This document shows, piece after piece, positions 7,095 to 9,543 of a DNA stretch of 9,543 nt. Source of the stretch: Nitrososphaerota archaeon (GTDB lineage: Archaea > Thermoproteota > Nitrososphaeria > Nitrososphaerales > CADDZS01); the NCBI GenBank assembly GCA_027886785.1, contig JAPCJV010000040.1:1-9543 (forward strand), in the 5' to 3' direction. Every line of letters begins with the position of its first letter. The stretch's first letter is position 1. The notes beneath the pieces are model-generated. The model did no database searches. It was not told where the DNA came from and was given only the letters and a program-made list of their open reading frames with translations. The translations under genes and the position numbers were made by a program.

Positions 7095-7605
7095 TAATGA
7101 CGGAAAATTTTCGTTAATTCTTACACGTAATAACTTGAATCGAGATACATCTCAATTCTAATTTGGAAGTAATTGAAAAAATAGTTTTTCGAAATCCGGT
7201 GGGATGATTCACACACGTGAAAGCTGAAAGTATTTTTTCTTGGAGGACTAGTTGGCAGCTAGATCTTTCACAAACAGAGCACGTTTCAAAATGAACGGTA
7301 CGCAGAATTGCACCGCTTCGCGCGCGAGCGAGAAATGGCTTAATAAAACAATGAGGAGAGGGAAGTACTCTTTTTGCTTTTAACGGATAAAAAAACTGGG
7401 GCATTAAGATTCATTCAGAGACCAGAAGTGCAAAACTTTCTAATTATGATTGGGTACCGCAATATTCCTTATGATTTTGAAAAAACTGGCGTAAGACTTG
7501 AAAGCTCAAAAACACGATTAGAAATAATGGATTCCTCTTACACAGAATAACTACTCAGGCTTTGTGTTACAGAGCTATTCTGGGCTGCACACCAACACGA
7601 TCCTA
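7095..7605. other. 511-bp AT-rich gap without a convincing gene
   Basis: The gap lies downstream of hyuB and upstream of the membrane protein gene, both on the minus strand, so it should contain the hyuB transcript end and the membrane protein promoter. No tRNA arms, CRISPR-like repeats or transposon ends were seen. A 96-codon minus-strand frame (7114-7404) lacks a ribosome site and family-like composition and was not accepted. A/T-rich blocks just upstream of 7094 could hold a TATA box, but none stands out. Confidence 0.6.
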
Positions 7606-9237
7606 CTATCTCCTAGGAACTAACCCATTTTCAACATCTCTTGTTATCTTAGCTTTGTCTCTCCACTTTGCCTTCCCGAAGCCTCCGCCACCTGCTGTAT
7701 GAATCTGGAATTCGTCATGCTTGTTTAGGATGTACGTTCCCTTGTTTCTTACTTGTCTTGCCCTCTTCTTTTTGATCAGAAGCATCGCCTTTGTACTCAC
7801 TCCCTCTTCACCTCCCATCAGACCCCATGGACGGAGTTTTTCGCGGTCCGAAAGGATGGTGAATGTCACAGAGTCAGATAGCATCCTGAATGCCCTAACG
7901 AGTCCGCATCCGCCTCTGAATTCCCCCCGTCCACCTGAGTTCTCTCTAAATTCGTACTTCGCGACCATCATCGGCATTGTTCGTTCAATATCTTCGATCG
8001 GAGTATTCATGGTGTTGGTCATATTGGATTGGATCCCATCCAGTCCATCCATCCCTTTCCTCCCACCCAGGCCCACTGCGATCGTTTCATAGAACGCCCA
8101 GCTTTTACCTCGATAAATCCCGCCGATCATTATGTTGTTCATCGAACCCCCTGGAGCTGCTGGGCATCTTTCGGGAATAGCTTTGGAAAAAGCGCGAAAA
8201 AGAACATCTGCATTTCTCTGGCTTGTCTCCACATTTCCGCCTCCAACTGGATGGGGAAAAGTCGGATTGAGCAGACTTCCCTCGGGAGCGCGGACTATCA
8301 CGGGAGCGAAAGCCCCATGATTTGCTGGTATGTCATCTCCCGTGAGGGTTCTGATTACGAAGTATACTCCCGATAGAGTGACCCCGTAAACCGCATTCAA
8401 GGGATAGTCGACTTCTCGGTGAGTTCCCTCGTAATCTACCGCTATCCCCTTATCAGAGATCTCGAGTACCACTTTGAGATTGATAGTCTCCCCGTCCGGG
8501 TGCTCGAGAAAATCTTCAGCTGAGTACTTGCCTCTTTTTATGGTCGAAAGTCGGCTTCTTGTAAGCGCTTCCGAATACTCGAAGGACCTGTCTGCAGCTT
8601 CTTTGAAATTCTCCAAACCAAATTTGGAGAGTATTGCTCCCACCCTTCGTGCTCCCGTTACGTTGGCGGCAACCTGCGCCTTCAGATCGCCAATCCTTTC
8701 TTTAGGAGTCCTTGTGTTGGACGAGATCAGGGAAACTATGTCTTTGATAAAATCTCCTCTCTTCATCAGATATACAGGATCGATGATGAATCCTTCTTGG
8801 TATAGACTCCGGGAACCGATGGAAATACTCCCGGGTACGCTGCCTCCCACGTCCGCGTGGTGAGCCTTGTTCGCCGCAAACCCGAGCAGCTCTCCTCCCG
8901 CGTGGGGATATATGGGGCTGACGACGGTGATATCGTTCAGGTGAGTTCCGGCGATGTACGGATTATTTACAACCACCATCGAACCTTCTTCGAAATCCAT
9001 TCCTTCTTTTCTGCAATAGCTGATAATGTTGTTAAGCCCCAGGGGAAGGGAACCCAAGTGTACGGGCATGTGTTCCGCCTGCGCGAGAAGCCTCCCTTCC
9101 GCATCGAAAATGGCGGCTGAATGATCCATTCTTTCCTTGATGTTCGGAGAATATGACGCGTTCCGGAGGGCTATTCCCATCTCTTCGCTTGCATAAAGCA
9201 GTGAACTTCTGATTATCTGGATAGTAACTGGATCCAA
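7606..9237 (-). CDS. hyuB: Hydantoinase B / 5-oxoprolinase family subunit (HyuB)
   Basis: This 543-residue protein belongs to the HyuB family: N-methylhydantoinase B, 5-oxoprolinase beta, and the alpha subunits of acetone/acetophenone carboxylases. It opens with the family's N-terminus MDPVTIQIIRSSL. Asp38 lies in KERMDHSAAIFD, His99 and Asp102 in NNPYIAGTHLND, and His126, His127 and Asp129 in KAHHADVGGSVPGS; these His/Asp residues are likely metal ligands. PVGGGNVETSQR and the C-terminal AGGGGFG are further family signatures. Length is normal, with a slightly short tail. The start is TTG; the same frame is closed by the hyuA stop 15 bases upstream, so no earlier start is possible. HyuA and HyuB normally form one ATP-dependent complex that opens cyclic amides or carboxylates ketones; the substrate cannot be told from sequence. 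Probably cytosolic. Confidence 0.93.
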   Translation of the reverse strand: MDPVTIQIIRSSLLYASEEMGIALRNASYSPNIKERMDHSAAIFDAEGRLLAQAEHMPVHLGSLPLGLNNIISYCRKEGMDFEEGSMVVVNNPYIAGTHLNDITVVSPIYPHAGGELLGFAANKAHHADVGGSVPGSISIGSRSLYQEGFIIDPVYLMKRGDFIKDIVSLISSNTRTPKERIGDLKAQVAANVTGARRVGAILSKFGLENFKEAADRSFEYSEALTRSRLSTIKRGKYSAEDFLEHPDGETINLKVVLEISDKGIAVDYEGTHREVDYPLNAVYGVTLSGVYFVIRTLTGDDIPANHGAFAPVIVRAPEGSLLNPTFPHPVGGGNVETSQRNADVLFRAFSKAIPERCPAAPGGSMNNIMIGGIYRGKSWAFYETIAVGLGGRKGMDGLDGIQSNMTNTMNTPIEDIERTMPMMVAKYEFRENSGGRGEFRGGCGLVRAFRMLSDSVTFTILSDREKLRPWGLMGGEEGVSTKAMLLIKKKRARQVRNKGTYILNKHDEFQIHTAGGGGFGKAKWRDKAKITRDVENGLVPRR

Positions 9238-9252
9238 CTGAATTCGCCGCGA

Positions 9253-9543
9253 TTAGTATTTGACAAGCTCCGTCCCGTAGATTTCGATTTTCCACGACCA
9301 ACCGGAGTTGATGACCAAAGTAGAGTCGTACTCTTCTATTACACATGGACCCTTCCCTCGAGAACCAATTTTCATTTCCTCCCGTGTGTAAATTGGAACC
9401 GCGGAATACTCGTTTTCGAACCACACATCTCTTGTTACGCTGGACACCGGTGTTTCCTCCCCTGATCCGCTTGACTGGGCTCGATGGCTCTTGATCGAAG
9501 CAGTCGGCACGATTGCCCTAATCTTTGCATTTACTATCTCTAC
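9253..9543 (-). CDS. hyuA: Hydantoinase A / 5-oxoprolinase family subunit (HyuA), C-terminal end only
   Basis: The last 96 residues of a HyuA-type subunit are visible; the frame is open at the right edge and ends with TAA at 9253-9255. The segment VEIVNAKIRAIVPTAS at the edge and GPCVIEEYDSTLVINSGW near the end are the typical C-terminal strands of the family, which ends with a short beta hairpin like the YGTELVKY seen here. The ATP-binding region lies outside the window. The gene is followed after 15 bases by hyuB in the same orientation, so the two are almost certainly one operon and one enzyme complex. The GTG at 9510 is an internal codon, not a start, because homology continues past it. 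Confidence 0.9.
   Translation of the reverse strand, partial: VEIVNAKIRAIVPTASIKSHRAQSSGSGEETPVSSVTRDVWFENEYSAVPIYTREEMKIGSRGKGPCVIEEYDSTLVINSGWSWKIEIYGTELVKY

Noticed and set aside
7114..7404. 96-codon minus-strand frame with a CxxC motif in the hyuB/membrane-protein gap
   Set aside because: No ribosome binding site, odd composition, no family resemblance, and AT-rich surroundings typical of noncoding DNA.
7095..7605. Possible tRNA or CRISPR array in the largest gap
   Set aside because: No T-arm/anticodon-arm pairing resembling a tRNA and no regularly spaced direct repeats were found.
7721..9120. Plus-strand frames of 60-130 codons opposite hyuB
   Set aside because: HyuB is unmistakable across the whole stretch; the opposite frames show no domain features.

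Overview
The window most likely comes from an archaeon. The evidence is indirect: an F420-dependent flavin-type oxidoreductase, a very large secreted protein rich in N-glycosylation sequons and built from modules common in archaeal (thaumarchaeal/bathyarchaeal-type) surface proteins, frequent TTG/GTG starts, AT-rich gaps with TATA-like and pyrimidine-rich signals, and moderate GC. A lineage call beyond 'probably archaeal' is inference. There are no RNA genes, CRISPR arrays, transposases or phage genes.

Layout, left to right. A long secreted surface protein runs on the minus strand from a TTG start at 2183 off the left edge (727 codons visible, no stop). Next, both on minus, come an intact transglutaminase-like Cys protease-fold protein (2478-3380) and an F420-dependent LLM-class oxidoreductase (3463-4454) broken by a single frameshift at a T4 run. 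An AT-rich divergent region (4455-4737) separates these from the only plus-strand gene, a D-2-hydroxyacid dehydrogenase (4738-5775). Convergent to it is a polytopic membrane protein (5838-7094, minus). After an empty 0.5-kb gap comes a minus-strand hyuA-hyuB pair: HyuB complete (7606-9237), HyuA only as its C-terminal end.

The most interesting gene is the membrane protein at 5838-7094. Its first four transmembrane segments carry D58-x3-H62-x12-H75 and D129-x3-H133-x13-H147. These six positions match, with no gap and one constant offset of 98, the six copper ligands of the methane monooxygenase subunit PmoC (CuC: D156, H160, H173; CuD: N227, H231, H245, Methylococcus capsulatus Bath numbering, recalled from the literature). 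I propose a stand-alone, C-terminally extended PmoC/AmoC-like copper membrane protein, with no PmoA or PmoB partner in the window.

The genes do not form one obvious pathway. HyuAB (amide/lactam or hydantoin-type ring opening), the D-2-hydroxyacid dehydrogenase and the F420 oxidoreductase suggest an organism handling small organic acids and amides with flavin/F420 and NAD(P) redox chemistry. The surface protein and transglutaminase-fold protein look like separate units.
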